Positions 48,541 through 55,880 of a stretch of 64,000 nt of DNA are shown in pieces; the first letter of the stretch is position 1; every line of letters begins with the position of its first letter. Origin of the DNA: Rhizobium sp. Root1334 (GTDB lineage: Bacteria > Pseudomonadota > Alphaproteobacteria > Rhizobiales > Rhizobiaceae); contig NZ_LMEY01000012.1 in assembly GCF_001426665.1 (NCBI RefSeq), positions 310,001 through 374,000 on the forward strand, in the 5' to 3' direction. The position numbers were made by a program, and so were the translations under genes. The notes beneath the pieces are model-generated. The model was not told the DNA's origin. It saw only the letters and a program-made list of their open reading frames with translations, and did no database searches.

Positions 48541-49485
48541 ACTGATCAGATAGAGCAGCATCGTCACCGTCGCCACCGAAAGGACGGTGGTGATCAGGAT
48601 CGTTGCCGACGCCCGCTCCTGCCAGACTCCGTATTGCTGGCCGATGACAAAGACGTTGGTCGCCGTCGGCAACGCGGCCAGAAGCACAGCTGTCTGCACC
48701 CAGACCGGCTCGAAATTGCCGGCAAGGCTCATGACCAGATACATCAGCACCGGGTGCAGGATCAGCTTTGCGGGAACGATATAGCCAATCTCGGCAGGGA
48801 TGCGTTTCAGCGGCCGCAGCGCCAGCGTCACGCCCATGGCAAACAGCGCGCAGGGTGCAGCCGCCTGCGCCAGATAATCGATCAGGCGTTGAACGGGCAG
48901 CGGCGGCTGAAACGCAAAATAGGCTGCAATCACGCCCGCAATTGTCGAGAGAATGAACGGGTGCAGCAGGATTTTTTTCGCAATCCCCAGCGTCAGCATG
49001 CCGGCTGGCCGTTTGTCGCCGCCAGCGAGCGCCATCATTGCCGGCGCCACCATGAAATGCAGCACGTTTTCGAAGCAGAAGATCAGCGCAACCGGCACTG
49101 CAGCCGGTTCACCCAGCGCCAGCAAGGTCAGCCCCGGCCCCATGTAGCCGATATTGCCATAGGCTCCAGCCAGCCCTTGAACGGTTGATTCCGCCAGCGA
49201 ATTGCGGCGAATGAGGTAGCCTGCGCCGAAGACAAGCGCAAAAATCGTGTAGGTGACACCCATCGAGGTGAAGACGAAATCGAAGCGCGTCAACTGCTCG
49301 ATCGGCGTCTTTGAAACCAGCTTGAAGAACAATGCCGGCAGCGACACGTAGATGATGAAGATATTGAGCCAGCCCATGGCATCGCCAGCGCCCTCGCCCG
49401 CCGGACGGCGAGCCAGCTTCGCAGTCAGATAGCCAACGAAGATCAGGCCGAAGAACGGCAGTACCAAACCCGCTATTTCAGCCAT
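48508..49485 (-). CDS. AEC family transporter (auxin efflux carrier-like)
   Basis: This is a predicted secondary transporter of 325 residues with ten hydrophobic helices arranged as two five-helix halves. The first half starts MAEIAGLVLPFFGLIFVGYL; helix-break regions include GAYGNIGYMGPG and the later AALPTATNVFVIGQQYGV, both typical of AEC proteins. Bacterial relatives move malate or other carboxylates, and the substrate here is unknown. ccdA lies 31 bases upstream on the same strand and may share its transcript. Confidence 0.9.
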   Translation of the reverse strand: MAEIAGLVLPFFGLIFVGYLTAKLARRPAGEGAGDAMGWLNIFIIYVSLPALFFKLVSKTPIEQLTRFDFVFTSMGVTYTIFALVFGAGYLIRRNSLAESTVQGLAGAYGNIGYMGPGLTLLALGEPAAVPVALIFCFENVLHFMVAPAMMALAGGDKRPAGMLTLGIAKKILLHPFILSTIAGVIAAYFAFQPPLPVQRLIDYLAQAAAPCALFAMGVTLALRPLKRIPAEIGYIVPAKLILHPVLMYLVMSLAGNFEPVWVQTAVLLAALPTATNVFVIGQQYGVWQERASATILITTVLSVATVTMLLYLISSGALPADLFP

Positions 49486-49516
49486 TCTACACTCGACCTC
49501 TGTTTGAGGTTCGTGC

Positions 49517-50266
49517 TTAACCGATTTGCATCAGGACTGGAAAGGTTTCCTGGAACCAGATCGCCATCGAACTGATGAAGCCGAAGACGAAGGCAAGGCC
49601 AGCGAGAATCAGCAGCACACCCATCAGCTTTTCCACCAGACCGAGATGGCGGCGGAAGCGCGACAGGAACTTCATGAAGGCGCCGGAAAACCCGGCGGCG
49701 ATCCAGAACGGAATGGCCAGCCCCAGTGAATAGACCGCCAGAAGCATGGCGCCATCGGTCACCGTATCGCGCGCAGCAGCAACGCCAAGAATGGTGCCAA
49801 GCACCGGACCGATGCACGGCGTCCATCCGAACGCAAAGGCAAGCCCCATGATATAGGCGCCCGACAGCGTGGCCGGCTTGCCGTTGCCTTGAAAACGCGC
49901 CTCGCGCCCGAGAATGCCGATCCGGAACACACCGAGGAAATGCAGGCCCATAATGATGATGACGATACCGCCAATGCGCGAGAGGATGTCGATATGCTGG
50001 CGCAGTAGCAAGCCGATACTGGATGCCCCGGCCCCCAGCGCCACGAAAACAGTGGCAAACCCGAGCGTAAACAGAAATGCCGCACCAAACACCGCGCGCC
50101 GGGTGCCCGTGGACGCGACCTGCGTTTCGCCGCCACGGAACTGGTCGACCGATATGCCCGCCATATAACAGAGATAGGGCGGCACCAGCGGCAGAACGCA
50201 TGGCGACAGAAAGGACAGCGCGCCCGCCAGAACGGCGGTCCAGATGGAAATATCAGCGATGGACAC
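49517..50266 (-). CDS. ccdA: CcdA-family thiol-disulfide membrane transporter
   Basis: CcdA passes reducing equivalents across the inner membrane, usually to apocytochrome c maturation or periplasmic thioredoxins. The product is 249 residues with six helices. The two redox cysteines are in FLSPCVLPLVPPY near residue 23 and GWTPCIGPVLG near residue 148. Proteins of this pathway would support heme attachment to the NapB and NapC cytochromes encoded further right, though the distance makes that only a functional connection. It reads away from the tRNA-Lys gene. Confidence 0.92.
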   Translation of the reverse strand: MSIADISIWTAVLAGALSFLSPCVLPLVPPYLCYMAGISVDQFRGGETQVASTGTRRAVFGAAFLFTLGFATVFVALGAGASSIGLLLRQHIDILSRIGGIVIIIMGLHFLGVFRIGILGREARFQGNGKPATLSGAYIMGLAFAFGWTPCIGPVLGTILGVAAARDTVTDGAMLLAVYSLGLAIPFWIAAGFSGAFMKFLSRFRRHLGLVEKLMGVLLILAGLAFVFGFISSMAIWFQETFPVLMQIG

Positions 50267-50457
50267 CAGTCAAAAACTCCAGCCTGCAATAAGCCCGGCC
50301 GTCTTAGCGCCGAAGCAGGTGTCAAACCAATCACCTTTTGGCGATCTCCTTGGAAAACATCGTTTTTGCACTTTTGCCCGTTTTTTTGGGTTGACCAAAA
50401 CAAGCCCGCTGTGCATATGTCCGCCCACTTCCGCCGGACATAACAGACCGGTCTTGG

Positions 50458-50533
50458 GAGAGCGTAGCTCAGCCGGTAGAGCAACTGACTTTTAATCAGT
50501 AGGTCCAGGGTTCGAATCCCTGCGCTCTCACCA
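50458..50533 (+). tRNA. tRNA-Lys (anticodon UUU)
   Basis: It folds as a full cloverleaf: acceptor GAGAGCG (50458-50464) with CGCTCTC (50523-50529), D-arm GCTC/GAGC, anticodon stem ACTGA/TCAGT around loop CTTTTAA with TTT at 50491-50493, T-arm CAGGG-TTCGAAT-CCCTG, discriminator A and an encoded CCA. No integrase gene is adjacent, and I see no duplicate of its 3' end in the window. Confidence 0.98.
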
Positions 50534-50805
50534 TATTTTCCAAAATTATCAAGAGCATAAGTATTGGTGTTCGGATGTTTTCCCTCCGGATAACCTAGGT
50601 CGACGGTCCATAACCGGCGCGCCCGCCGATTGCTGCCGTGACGACATGCCGACCGCCCCCACGCCATAAGTGGTGCCTTCAGGATTCGCCCAAACTGAAA
50701 ACCAAGCTTCGCCCCCAGCTTGCACCCGCACTGGACAATTGCACGCATTGCATGGATGCTGAGACCGTCTGGTGAAACTGTGAGTTTGGAGCAAAAGGAA
50801 TTGCC

Positions 50806-51057
50806 ATGAAGAAACTTGTCGCTGCGGTTGGAATCATTGTTGCTCTATCGTCCTGCACGGCGACGGAGCGGGGAACCGCGATCGGTGCAGGCTCCGGCGC
50901 CATCATCGGCGGCGCTGTCAGCAATAGCTGGGGCGGCGCGGCTATCGGCGCAGTGGCGGGTGGCGTTGTGGGCAACCTCATTGGCCGTTCCCAGGAACGT
51001 CAAGGCTATTGCATCTATCGTGACCGCAATGGACGGCGCTACGAGGCGCGCTGCTGA
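50806..51057 (+). CDS. Glycine-zipper outer-membrane lipoprotein
   Basis: The product is 83 residues. A lipoprotein signal peptide ends in the lipobox LSSC, with the lipidated cysteine at residue 17. It is followed by a glycine-zipper region (AIGAGSGAIIGGAVSNSW and AAIGAVAGGVVGNLIG) of the 17 kDa surface-antigen/SlyB type and a short basic tail with two cysteines. Such proteins insert in the outer membrane and affect envelope integrity. AAAAGGAA precedes the ATG. It is a stand-alone gene after the tRNA. Confidence 0.85.
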   Translation: MKKLVAAVGIIVALSSCTATERGTAIGAGSGAIIGGAVSNSWGGAAIGAVAGGVVGNLIGRSQERQGYCIYRDRNGRRYEARC

Positions 51058-51381
51058 TAGAAAATCGGCGTTTTTTTCTGGGCTTGCGCGAGCGGCGCCT
51101 CGAAGGGCGCCGCGCATGGCGTGAACAGTCCGCATGGACACTGTTGGGCTGGTGCTACCGCGATTTCGACCATGAGCCCACAGGCGAATGAAATCCAACC
51201 CTCCACCCACCGGCGTTCTTGGTAAAGGATCCGGCTATATAGCTTTGATCACTGACGACGCGATCCATGTCGCGTTTATAGACCCGTGAAAGAAAAACAG
51301 CGTCACCGGTAAGGTAACGCCGTTCATGTTTCCGTTGGCCTGTTTGACTGGGACAACTCCGGTCCGGGAACCTTTCGCCTG
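51058..51381. other. 324-base gap between two lipoprotein genes
   Basis: No gene is supported. It contains a G+C-rich perfect hairpin GCGGCGCC-TCGAAG-GGCGCCGC (51092-51113) without a T tract, which may weakly stop the plus-strand lipoprotein transcript. It also contains the minus-strand terminator at 51293-51321. Confidence 0.5.
51293..51321 (-). terminator. Rho-independent terminator of the Tyr/Arg-rich lipoprotein gene
   Basis: On the minus strand GCGTTACC-TTACC-GGTGACGC forms an 8 bp stem with one wobble, followed by TGTTTTTC. It lies about 60 bases past the stop codon at 51382. Confidence 0.75.
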
Positions 51382-51714
51382 TCAGCCGCGGCGGTAGTAG
51401 CCCGGCCGTTCCGGGTTATATTCCGGAACTTCGCAGCGTGGATCATTGCGGCAGCGGCGGTCATCATCCCCCCGGCCCTCGCGGTCGCGCCAATCCGCGC
51501 GCCCTTCATTATTTCTGCGATCGCTACGGCGGTATTCCCGGTCTTCCGAATAGTCGGCTCTATCGCGCCAGCGCTCATTGCGGTTGTAGCGCTCGGAATA
51601 ATCGCGCGGGCGTGAATAGTAGCCGTTGTCTTCGTAGGAAACGCCTTCGCTGACGCAGCCGGCAAGCATCAGGGTTGAAAGGCCGATTGCGGTGGCCACT
51701 ATCAGTGTTTTCAT
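51382..51714 (-). CDS. Small lipoprotein with a Tyr/Arg/Asp-rich low-complexity body
   Basis: The product is 110 residues. The signal peptide MKTLIVATAIGLSTLMLAGC gives a lipobox LAGC with the cysteine at residue 20. The body has no hydrophobic core. It is a string of Tyr, Arg, Asp, Glu, Asn and Gly (DYSERYNRNERWRDRADYSE, then GRADWRDREGRGDDDRR), with a C-terminal CRNDPRCEVPEY cysteine pair. It looks intrinsically disordered. I start at the ATG 51714, preceded by GGAGAGA. The family is not known to me; the composition suggests a role in the periplasm or outer surface. Confidence 0.75.
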   Translation of the reverse strand: MKTLIVATAIGLSTLMLAGCVSEGVSYEDNGYYSRPRDYSERYNRNERWRDRADYSEDREYRRSDRRNNEGRADWRDREGRGDDDRRCRNDPRCEVPEYNPERPGYYRRG

Positions 51715-51874
51715 TGTCGTTGCTCTCTCCATTCACGCGAGAGATATGGCCGCTGCAGGAGCACAGCAAGAGGCAATGATCATCGCCCCCTTTCTGTTTG
51801 AGCAATTCCCCAAAATTGGCGCAGCCTCCCAAGACGGCCAAGCGCGTGGATGGCCAAAGCAGACTACAGTCCCA

Positions 51875-52864
51875 TCACCGGCGGCCTTGGCGCAATTTCA
51901 TGGGGCTGCCGCCATATTGACGTTTGAAGGCGCGCGAGAAGGACGAAAGGCTGTCAAAACCGCAGCGAAGCGCGACTTCGCGGATACCGAGTTGCGTATC
52001 GCTGACCAGCCGGTGAGCCGTCTGCAGCCTCAGCCGCAGATAGTAACTTCCAGGACTGATGCCGAGCGCCCTGGCAAACCGCATTTCCAGCTGGCGCTGT
52101 GATTGCCCGGCCCGCAGCGCAAGGGCTGACATCGACAAGGGCCGGTCGAGTGTCCGTTCCATCAGGCGGATTGCCCGGGCAAGGTCCGGATCGCGCGCCT
52201 CCATGCGACCAAGCGACACCAGCGGCTGCGCATCCGTCGCAGCATGTGTCTCGTCGTAGACAAAGATGCTCGCCACATCGAGCGCGACCGATGAGCCAAA
52301 TTGCTGCCGGATAAGGTGCAGCATCATATCGAAGGTCGGCGATGCACCGCCGGATGTCCAAAATTTTCCGTCGGTCACAAACCGGTCGGCCTTGACGGAA
52401 ACATCCGGAAAAGTCAGAGCGAAATCCTCCAGTTCTTCCCAGTGGGCCGTCGCGGTGCGCCCATTGATCAGCCCGCAGCGCGCCAGGAGCCAGCATCCCG
52501 ATTCGATGCCGGCGACGACCGAAAAATGCCGCGCGCTCGCCTGAAGGCTGGCGATGAACGGCTTTTGCGCATGGCGCTCCAGATTGAAGCCGCCGATGAT
52601 CAAAAGGCAGTCCCCCTGTACCCGCGCCGAAAACGCCCCGGCCACAGCGATGACGACGCCGCAGGTGAGAAGAACAGGCTCGCCATCGGGAGACAGGATT
52701 TTCCAGTCGAACAGAGTTTTACCCGCCACCCGGTTGGCGGCGCGTATCGGGTCCAGCACAGAGGCCAGCGACATGATCGATGATTCGGGCAGCACCACGA
52801 TCACGACCGTCACAGTGTGATCGGAATGCGCAGATGGTCGATCGGAAGTCGCAAGTGCAGACAT
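51875..52864 (-). CDS. GlxA-type AraC-family transcriptional regulator
   Basis: The product is 329 residues. The N-terminal DJ-1/PfpI-like domain (about 20-195) has VVLPESSIMSLASVLDPIRAANR and a cysteine in GIESGCWLLARCGLI, and it lacks protease activity in known relatives. The C-terminal AraC DNA-binding domain (about 225-325) has two helix-turn-helix units ending CGFDSLSSFSRAFKRQYGGSP. Relatives control carnitine, choline or amino-acid metabolism. I chose the ATG at 52864. Its divergent partner gene is missing: across the intergenic region only small hairpins and a plus-strand terminator are found. Confidence 0.9.
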   Translation of the reverse strand: MSALATSDRPSAHSDHTVTVVIVVLPESSIMSLASVLDPIRAANRVAGKTLFDWKILSPDGEPVLLTCGVVIAVAGAFSARVQGDCLLIIGGFNLERHAQKPFIASLQASARHFSVVAGIESGCWLLARCGLINGRTATAHWEELEDFALTFPDVSVKADRFVTDGKFWTSGGASPTFDMMLHLIRQQFGSSVALDVASIFVYDETHAATDAQPLVSLGRMEARDPDLARAIRLMERTLDRPLSMSALALRAGQSQRQLEMRFARALGISPGSYYLRLRLQTAHRLVSDTQLGIREVALRCGFDSLSSFSRAFKRQYGGSPMKLRQGRR

Positions 52865-52929
52865 CCGAAAAATGTCAAATTTTCTGCGCTTTATGTCAAA
52901 TGAATTGGCATCACTCAGGCATGATGCCC

Positions 52930-53036
52930 ATGTAAGACCTCCTGTCCGCAACACTAGCTGCGGATGCCTGGAAATTCCCCCTACCGACCTTTACCGGACG
53001 GGTCGAATGGCAGCGATGCCTTCGACCCGTTTTTTA
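52930..53036 (+). ncRNA. Candidate small RNA or leader divergent from the glxA-type gene
   Basis: A plus-strand hairpin TCCGCA-ACACTAGC-TGCGGA (52945-52964) is followed by a strong terminator at 52998-53036. No plus-strand protein gene precedes them. The arrangement fits a roughly 100-base transcript started from the promoter region of the divergent regulator. The 5' end is a guess, and there is no match to a known RNA family that I recognise. Confidence 0.35.
52998..53036 (+). terminator. Orphan rho-independent terminator
   Basis: ACGGGTCGAA (52998-53007) pairs with TTCGACCCGT (53021-53030) around a 13-base loop that can itself pair (GGC/GCC), followed by T5. The T tract is only on the plus side, so it cannot serve the minus-strand mgtC gene that ends at 53045. 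Confidence 0.85.
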
Positions 53037-53044
53037 ACGTCATT

Positions 53045-53569
53045 TCACGGTTCGTCGTTTCCTTCGGTGGCCTTCTCCCGTTCCACGGCGGCCGGCTTCG
53101 ACTTGACCGCGACCAGAATCTTGCCGACGGCAAAAAGCACCGTCAGTCCGGCAGCAAGCGCAAAGGCCGCGATCAACCAGTGGCCGAAGCCAAGAGCCAG
53201 GCCAATCGCACCGGCAAGCCACATGCCGGCCCCCGTCGTCAGGCCCCGCACCTCGCCGCGGGAAAGGACGATCGTTCCCGCAGCAAGGAAAGCCACGCCG
53301 GCGGTGACGGCCTCGACCACGCGCAGCGGATCAATGCGCACCTGCTCGTCTGAAAGACCGGGCATATGCACGCTCTCGATTGAAATGATGGCGAACACAG
53401 CCGATGCCAAGCTGATGAGAATGTGAGTCCGTAAACCGGCGGCCTTATCCTGCGCCTCGCGCTCAAAACCGATCAGCCCGCCGAAGAAGATCGCACCGCA
53501 AAAACGGGCGACGATTACCGGATAGGGAATTTGCGTGGCAGGAAACATGTCGGCGAAAATCTGGTCCAT
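53045..53569 (-). CDS. MgtC/SapB family membrane protein
   Basis: The product is 174 residues with four to five helices. The family signature is at residues 20-40 (VARFCGAIFFGGLIGFERE), followed by AAGLRTHILISLASAVFA and VTAGVAFLAAGTIVLS. MgtC proteins support growth in low magnesium and inside host cells by acting on ATP synthase or phosphate uptake in pathogens. The C-terminal tail is short and lacks the ACT-like domain of virulence MgtC proteins, so it belongs to the shorter general group. Confidence 0.9.
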   Translation of the reverse strand: MDQIFADMFPATQIPYPVIVARFCGAIFFGGLIGFEREAQDKAAGLRTHILISLASAVFAIISIESVHMPGLSDEQVRIDPLRVVEAVTAGVAFLAAGTIVLSRGEVRGLTTGAGMWLAGAIGLALGFGHWLIAAFALAAGLTVLFAVGKILVAVKSKPAAVEREKATEGNDEP

Positions 53570-53670
53570 GCGGCCTCAACGCGTGACGCAAAACATGGTT
53601 CCGGAGGCCATCCGGCACGAAAGCGGTGTAAGAACGCGTCCCGGGCGTTGGATCGAGCATACCAGTGAAA

Positions 53671-53695
53671 GGAACGAATCCGGCGATAGCGCGTT
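53671..53695 (+). promoter_or_regulatory. EcfG (RpoE2-type) general stress promoter
   Basis: GGAAC (53671-53675), exactly 16 bases, then CGTT (53692-53695) is the consensus for the alphaproteobacterial general stress sigma factor EcfG. It lies 30 bases ahead of a 25-residue open frame with a strong ribosome binding site. Confidence 0.8.
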
Positions 53696-53724
53696 ACTGC
53701 ACCGGTTCAACGGAGGAAATTCAC

Positions 53725-53802
53725 ATGCTGCGCGCTGGTCTTCTTTGGTTCATGGGGGTCCCCCTCGTCGTCGTCATCCTGATCTGGATGCTGTATTTTT
53801 AA
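53725..53802 (+). CDS. 25-residue hydrophobic membrane peptide
   Basis: This tiny gene encodes MLRAGLLWFMGVPLVVVILI followed by WMLYF, essentially one transmembrane helix with a Gly-Val-Pro kink. CGGAGG stands eight bases before the ATG, and a consensus EcfG promoter lies just upstream, so it should be made under general stress. The function is unknown; possible roles are binding a larger membrane protein or altering membrane properties. A second small membrane protein follows after 11 bases. Confidence 0.7.
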   Translation: MLRAGLLWFMGVPLVVVILIWMLYF

Positions 53803-53813
53803 CGCTGGAGACC

Positions 53814-53960
53814 ATGATGACCAATCCACCCGTCCAACTCCCCATGCCGGCACATCGCGACACATCGAGTTACCGCAATTTCATGGTGCGGGAATTGCTG
53901 ATCTGGCTCGTCGGTGTTCCCGTCCCGATTGCAGCGATCATCGGCGTCTTTGTTCTTTAG
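53814..53960 (+). CDS. 48-residue single-TM membrane protein
   Basis: The product begins MMTNPPVQLPMPAHRD, has a polar N-terminal half, and ends in one transmembrane helix (LLIWLVGVPVPIAAIIGVFVL). Like its neighbour it contains a WxxGVP motif (WLVGVP here, WFMGVP there), so the two may be related. TGGAG precedes the start, with tandem ATG codons at 53814 and 53817. It is likely co-transcribed from the EcfG promoter at 53671. Confidence 0.7.
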   Translation: MMTNPPVQLPMPAHRDTSSYRNFMVRELLIWLVGVPVPIAAIIGVFVL

Positions 53961-54041
53961 CCCTCATAAGTTCGGACCGGATGACAGCGGGTTGACCTGT
54001 GAACACCCTTCGATCATCCTTGACCCAAAAGGAGGGCGATC

Positions 54042-54347
54042 ATGATTACAGGATCCCAGTGCCGCGCCGCCCGCGCACTTGTTGAAATATCGCGACAGCT
54101 CCTGGCAACACTATCCGGCATCGACGAAGACACGATCGCCCGCTTCGAACGAAAGCTGGAAACTCCGGCAGTGGAAACGATCGCTACACTTCAAACCACC
54201 CTGGAAAAAGCCGGAGCGATCTTCATACCGGAAGGTGAACGCGGCTTGGGTGTCCAGCTCAAATTCACCCGTTCGGAAGCCCGCCGTCTTTCCATTCTGG
54301 AAAGCGAAGGCGGCCTGGTCGCCAATGACGAGGTTCCCGGCGTTTAG
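54042..54347 (+). CDS. XRE-type helix-turn-helix protein
   Basis: This is a 101-residue small DNA-binding protein. The N-terminal part MITGSQCRAARALVEISRQL and LATLSGIDEDTIARFERKL matches the short XRE repressors common in rhizobia. The C-terminal part (GAIFIPEGERGLGVQLKF) forms the usual small beta segment. AAAGGAGG precedes the ATG. No target gene is evident; it stands just before the tRNA-Arg remnant, between the stress microproteins and the nap operon. Confidence 0.85.
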   Translation: MITGSQCRAARALVEISRQLLATLSGIDEDTIARFERKLETPAVETIATLQTTLEKAGAIFIPEGERGLGVQLKFTRSEARRLSILESEGGLVANDEVPGV

Positions 54348-54353
54348 ATGAGT

Positions 54354-54398
54354 TGGCGCCCCCTCCAGGGCTCGAACGTGTGACAACCTGCTTAGAAG
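54354..54398 (-). pseudogene. Decayed 3' half of a tRNA-Arg(UCU)-like gene
   Basis: On the minus strand the sequence runs CTTCTAA (a perfect Arg-UCU anticodon loop), GCAGG (3' anticodon stem), TTGTC (variable loop), ACACG-TTCGAGC (T stem and loop), and ends GGCGCCA with an encoded CCA. The 5' anticodon stem and the 3' T stem no longer pair, and no 5' half precedes it, so it cannot be a working tRNA. Such 3' fragments are typical att-site remnants left by integrating elements. Confidence 0.5.
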
Positions 54399-54463
54399 AC
54401 CCGATAGATTAAGGGTCTTTCCAATTTGAGGTTTTTTATTCACTGGTGGCAGGAGGATTTGCC

Positions 54464-54607
54464 ATGTGTGATCGAGTGCTGCTTTTGCAAACTCAAACAA
54501 TTTCGGCGCATCGCCACACACGACGAGAAAACGGCGAGAAACTATCGGTCCATGATAGCGCTGGCGGTAACAATCCTATGGCTCAAATAACGATCCACAC
54601 TTCCTAG
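54464..54607 (+). CDS. Possible 47-residue protein with a perfect ribosome binding site
   Basis: AGGAGG lies seven bases before the ATG. The frame encodes MCDRVLLLQTQTISAHRHTR and a polar remainder with no domain or membrane segment. The ribosome binding site is the only positive evidence. It overlaps an opposite-strand frame. Confidence 0.25.
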   Translation: MCDRVLLLQTQTISAHRHTRRENGEKLSVHDSAGGNNPMAQITIHTS

Positions 54608-54799
54608 GCCATCTTCTCTATCCGGGTGTGCCCAAAGGGATTCGCATCGCGCGGAGATTGCCCGGCGCCCTGCGACCATCACGGCCTTGGTGTGCCGAAG
54701 CGAGCGGGGGCCTTTGTCTTCGCACCATAAGCCAATTGCGGTCACCCATTCATCGGCGCATCGGATAACACCATATTCAATTGCTGTCTCACCGCCCAA
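54542..54799 (-). CDS. Possible 85-residue hypothetical protein
   Basis: The frame starts at a TTG and reads like a soluble protein (AIEYGVIRCADEWVTAIGLW...). Codon use looks normal for this genome, but there is no ribosome binding site, no domain I recognise, and it overlaps another small frame on the plus strand. It may be a fragment of an accessory gene next to the tRNA remnant. Confidence 0.35.
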   Translation of the reverse strand: MGGETAIEYGVIRCADEWVTAIGLWCEDKGPRSLRHTKAVMVAGRRAISARCESLWAHPDREDGLGSVDRYLSHRIVTASAIMDR

Positions 54800-54929
54800 A
54801 CGGAAGTTGGAGACGGATTCTCACGACTGCGCCGATGAAAATAACATGAGTGTAAACTCCTAGTATTATTGTACTTTATTTACTCGGATACGTTGGTAGT
54901 ATGAGCTAGGAATTGAACAGGGGCTGATT

Positions 54930-55118
54930 ATGCAGGAGCCGTCCCACAGCAGTTCAGCGATAGTAAAATCGCCTACGAGGCGGCGTGAACTTCTGACGTT
55001 TTTTATTCTGGCGTTCGGCATATGGCCGATCATCGCGGTGGGTGTAGTGGCGAGTTACGGATTTGCCGTCTGGATATGGCAAATCATCTTCGGCCCACCC
55101 GGCCCCCTTGGGCATTGA
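54930..55118 (+). CDS. napE: Periplasmic nitrate reductase subunit NapE
   Basis: This is a small inner-membrane protein of the Nap system with unclear function, 62 residues. A basic lead (SPTRRRELLTFFILAFG) enters one transmembrane helix (about 22-50) containing the conserved FGIWPIIAVGVVASYGFAVW. It ends FGPPGPLGH. It is the first gene of napEFDABC, and napF starts five bases after its stop. This gene order is known from Agrobacterium and Sinorhizobium. Confidence 0.93.
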   Translation: MQEPSHSSSAIVKSPTRRRELLTFFILAFGIWPIIAVGVVASYGFAVWIWQIIFGPPGPLGH

Positions 55119-55123
55119 AGGCG

Positions 55124-55624
55124 ATGCGAACGGCGCCGACTACACGACGTTCGTTTCTGTTTGGCACATCGGCCAAGACAACCAACTTAATCTGTCCTCC
55201 AGGAACATCTCCACTCAGCCTTGAAGCGTGCACGGGCTGCGGCCTTTGTGTCGAACATTGTCCCACGCGGATCATCGTGTTGATCGATGACCTGCCAGCG
55301 CTCGACTTCTCGTCAGGCGAATGTACGTTTTGCGGTGAATGCAGTCTTGTCTGTCCTGAACCGGTCTTCGCTGCGGAGCCGCCGCATCGATTTCCCCATA
55401 TTGCTGCCGTCACCGATGCCTGCCTTGCGAGGCGGGATATCGCTTGCCAGTCTTGCGGCGAGAGTTGCCCTGAGAGTGCCATCCGGTTTCGCCCGCGCCT
55501 CGGCAGCCCATTTTTACCTGAGATCAACGAGGAACTCTGCACGGGCTGCGGTGCGTGCATGCAGGTTTGCCCTGTGGGAGCATTCGAAACAAAGTCATGT
55601 GAACGGGACTCCGCCAATGCCTGA
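55124..55624 (+). CDS. napF: Ferredoxin-type protein NapF
   Basis: NapF is a cytoplasmic iron-sulfur protein that interacts with NapA before export. The product is 166 residues with four 4Fe-4S cysteine clusters: CTGCGLCVEHCPT, CTFCGECSLVCPE, CQSCGESCPE and CTGCGACMQVCPV. It starts at the ATG 55124 (MRTAPTTRRSFLFG). The RRSFLFG near the start mimics a twin-arginine motif but has no hydrophobic stretch, as in other NapF proteins. It overlaps napD by eight bases. Confidence 0.94.
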   Translation: MRTAPTTRRSFLFGTSAKTTNLICPPGTSPLSLEACTGCGLCVEHCPTRIIVLIDDLPALDFSSGECTFCGECSLVCPEPVFAAEPPHRFPHIAAVTDACLARRDIACQSCGESCPESAIRFRPRLGSPFLPEINEELCTGCGACMQVCPVGAFETKSCERDSANA

Positions 55625-55880
55625 AGCACCCTCAAACTATCACATATCCAGTGCAGTGATCGCCACCTTGCCCAGGGCGACAGACCAACTCATCGCCGAA
55701 CTGGCGAGAATGGAGAATGTCGAGGTTCACGGGCACGGAGGCGGAAAGATCATTCTTGTGATCGAAGGGACCAGCACCGGAATGATGGGTGATTGCCTAG
55801 CAAGGATATCGCTTCTCGACGGTGTCATATCCGCAAATATGGTTTTCGAGCATGTCGAAATGGAGAGCGTGGACAAATGA
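55617..55880 (+). CDS. napD: NapA signal-peptide chaperone NapD
   Basis: NapD binds the twin-arginine signal peptide of NapA and holds it back until the cofactor is inserted. The product is 87 residues with the ferredoxin-like fold. Family segments are [22 protein letters not shown] and [16 protein letters not shown]. The start at 55617 lies inside the end of napF, and the stop overlaps the napA start (ATGA). The close coupling to napA fits its role as a dedicated chaperone. Confidence 0.93.
   Translation: MPEAPSNYHISSAVIATLPRATDQLIAELARMENVEVHGHGGGKIILVIEGTSTGMMGDCLARISLLDGVISANMVFEHVEMESVDK

Larger units (their letters stand above)
54399..54929. other. Gap between the tRNA remnant and napE
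   Basis: It holds a weak hairpin AAGACCC/GGGTCTT (54396-54419), two low-confidence open frames on opposite strands (54464-54607 plus and 54542-54799 minus), and an A+T-rich stretch at 54840-54900 that should contain the nap promoter. I looked for an FNR/FixK box (TTGA-N6-TCAA) before napE and found none. Confidence 0.5.

Noticed and set aside
50458-50533. tRNA-Lys as the attachment site of the island
   Set aside because: The gene is intact, but no repeat of its 3' end, no integrase and no foreign genes directly follow it.
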